Below are positions 5,304 to 6,745 of a stretch of 6,745 bases of DNA, piece after piece. The notes under the pieces are model-generated. The model saw only the letters and a program-made list of their open reading frames with translations, was not told the DNA's origin and did no database searches. A program made the position numbers and the translations under genes. This DNA comes from CAJCBL01 sp035298965 (lineage in GTDB: Bacteria; Verrucomicrobiota; Verrucomicrobiia; Opitutales; Opitutaceae): positions 1 through 6,745 of the forward strand of contig DATGXO010000011.1 in the NCBI GenBank assembly GCA_035298965.1, written 5' to 3'. The stretch's first letter is position 1; every line of letters begins with the position of its first letter.

Positions 5304-6745
5304 ATGGTTATCACTCGATTCCCTCTCAGTGCCCTCCGCGCGCTCTCGCTGCTCGCCGCCGCACCGACTCTCTCGCTCGTGGCCGCCGACGCCGCCCGGC
5401 CCACCTGGCAGGATGAAACGCAACTCCACGCCGGCACCGAGCCGCCCGCAGCCACGATGACCCGCTACGCCACAGCCGAGCAGGCGCGCACGTTCGACCG
5501 CGCCGCCTCGCCGTTCATGCGCTCGCTCAACGGCCAGTGGAAGTTCGCCTGGGTCGCCAAGCCCGCCGACCGCATCGCCGGCTTCTGGAAACCGGATTTC
5601 AATGACGCCTCCTGGACTCTGATCCCGGTGCCATCGAACGTCGAAATCCAAGGCTACGGCATCCCGATCTACACGAACATTGCCTACCCGTGGAAGGATC
5701 CGCAGCCGCCGCTGCCGCCGCTCGACTACAACCCCGTCTCCGCCTACCGCACGCACTTCACGGTGCCGGCCGACTGGGCGGGCCGCGAGGTGTACGTGAC
5801 CTTCGATGGCGTAAACTCCTACTTCGAGCTCTGGCTTAACGGCCAGAAACTCGGTTTCAGCAAAGACAGCCGCACGCCCGCCACCTTCCGCCTCACTCCG
5901 TACCTGAAGGCCGGCGACAACCTGCTCGCCGCCGAGGTCATCCGCTGGTGCGACGGCTCCTACCTTGAGGACCAGGACTTCTGGCGCCTCAGCGGCATCT
6001 TCCGCGACGTCACGTTGTGGAGCGCGCCGGCCGTGCGGGTCCGCGATTTCCGGGTGACCACCGCGCTCGATCTCCCGAACAACAGCGCAACCCTCACCGT
6101 TTCCGCCGAGCTTTCCGGCGCCAACGCGAAGACCGCGGCGACCGAGGCCACTCTGCTCGATCCGGCCGGCCGCGAGGTCCTGCGGGAAACCCTCGCCGCA
6201 ATCCAATCCGGCCAGCCCGACGGCCCGCGCCAGCTCTCGCACACAATCTCGCAGCCCCAGCTTTGGTCCGCAGAATCCCCGAATCTCTACACGCTCCTCC
6301 TCACCACCAAGGACGCCGCCGGCAAAGTCCTCGAAGTCGTCCCGTGGAAAGTCGGTTTCCGCTCCGTCGAGGTCCGCGACGGCCAGCTGCTCGTCAACGG
6401 CCAGCCCGTCCTCATCCGCGGCGTCAACCGCCACGAGTGGGACCCCGAACTCGGCCAGGTGATGACCCGCGAGCGCATGCTCGAGGACATCCGCCTCATG
6501 AAGCGGAACAACATCAACGCCGTCCGCACCTGCCATTATCCCAACGTCCCCGAGTGGTACGCGCTCTGCGACGAACTCGGCCTCTACGTGATCGACGAGG
6601 CCAACATCGAGTCGCACGGCATCGGTTACGCCGAGAACGCCACCCTCGCCCACAAACCCTCTTGGGGACCCGCGCACCTCGACCGCACGATCCGCATGTT
6701 CGAGCGCGACAAGAACCACGCCTGCATCATCGGCTGGTCGCTCGG
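5304..6745 (+). CDS. Secreted glycoside hydrolase family 2 beta-galactosidase (LacZ-type), 3' end cut by the window
   Basis: The first 480 codons of a GH2 enzyme that hydrolyses terminal beta-D-galactosides. LacZ-type proteins are about 1,000 residues, so roughly half is missing. Residues 1-30 are a signal peptide (Arg near the start, Leu/Ala core, likely cut after VAADA), predicting periplasmic or extracellular action, unlike cytoplasmic E. coli LacZ. Then come the jelly-roll sugar-binding domain (about 74-240, with SLNGQWKF, VPSNVEIQGYG, SRTPATF and DGSYLEDQDFWRLSGIFRDV), an immunoglobulin-like domain (about 243-352) and the start of the TIM barrel (from about 354). The barrel shows GVNRHEWDP (His377), CHYPNVPEWY (His411), DEANIESHG (431-439) and RDKNHACIIGWSL. 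The next residues should be the GNE motif with the acid/base Glu, just beyond the edge; the nucleophile Glu is also missing. The frame is open throughout. The ATG at 5304 lacks a Shine-Dalgarno sequence. Confidence 0.95.
   Translation, partial: MVITRFPLSALRALSLLAAAPTLSLVAADAARPTWQDETQLHAGTEPPAATMTRYATAEQARTFDRAASPFMRSLNGQWKFAWVAKPADRIAGFWKPDFNDASWTLIPVPSNVEIQGYGIPIYTNIAYPWKDPQPPLPPLDYNPVSAYRTHFTVPADWAGREVYVTFDGVNSYFELWLNGQKLGFSKDSRTPATFRLTPYLKAGDNLLAAEVIRWCDGSYLEDQDFWRLSGIFRDVTLWSAPAVRVRDFRVTTALDLPNNSATLTVSAELSGANAKTAATEATLLDPAGREVLRETLAAIQSGQPDGPRQLSHTISQPQLWSAESPNLYTLLLTTKDAAGKVLEVVPWKVGFRSVEVRDGQLLVNGQPVLIRGVNRHEWDPELGQVMTRERMLEDIRLMKRNNINAVRTCHYPNVPEWYALCDELGLYVIDEANIESHGIGYAENATLAHKPSWGPAHLDRTIRMFERDKNHACIIGWSL

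Noticed and set aside
5178..6719. A 513-codon minus-strand open frame opposite the beta-galactosidase
   Set aside because: The plus strand encodes strongly conserved GH2 motifs; the antisense protein has no recognisable domain and reflects GC codon bias.

Overview
This is a GC-rich (roughly 70%) bacterial chromosomal window of ordinary gene density. It carries five protein genes and no sign of phage, insertion sequence, tRNA, rRNA or CRISPR. Three features together suggest a verrucomicrobial, Opitutaceae-like genome: the high GC with strongly G/C-ending codons, start codons without clear Shine-Dalgarno sequences, and an A-rich AATCG-type intergenic repeat beside a rhombosortase-like gene. This placement is an inference from style and gene content; no phylogenetic marker was compared.

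Layout: a strong intrinsic terminator (43-76) closes a plus-strand unit lying upstream of the window. A plus-strand gene for a six-helix rhomboid-family protease, most like rhombosortases, follows (133-741). It converges on a minus-strand cluster read as ligA (4981-2843), then a D-Ala-D-Ala carboxypeptidase (2766-1699), then a short-chain dehydrogenase/reductase (1629-865), with gaps of 76 and 69 bases. The convergent gap (742-864) holds inverted repeats and a short A-rich repeat. A 322-base divergent gap (4982-5303) separates ligA from a secreted LacZ-type GH2 beta-galactosidase (5304 onward). That gene is cut by the window edge immediately before its expected catalytic GNE motif.

Functionally, ligA seals DNA nicks, the carboxypeptidase trims peptidoglycan in the periplasm, and the reductase has no identifiable substrate. 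The beta-galactosidase suggests periplasmic or extracellular breakdown of galactosides. The rhombosortase-like protein would act in the inner membrane on C-terminally tagged exported proteins, none of which is visible here. The genes do not form an obvious single pathway, and I found no convincing new multi-gene system.

The most interesting local signals are: a four-unit heptanucleotide repeat inside the essential ligA frame, coinciding with an extra charged insertion; an inverted pair of identical 11-base motifs in the ligA/beta-galactosidase divergent region; several perfect or nested inverted repeats between genes; and a reductase with Thr at the usual catalytic Ser position.
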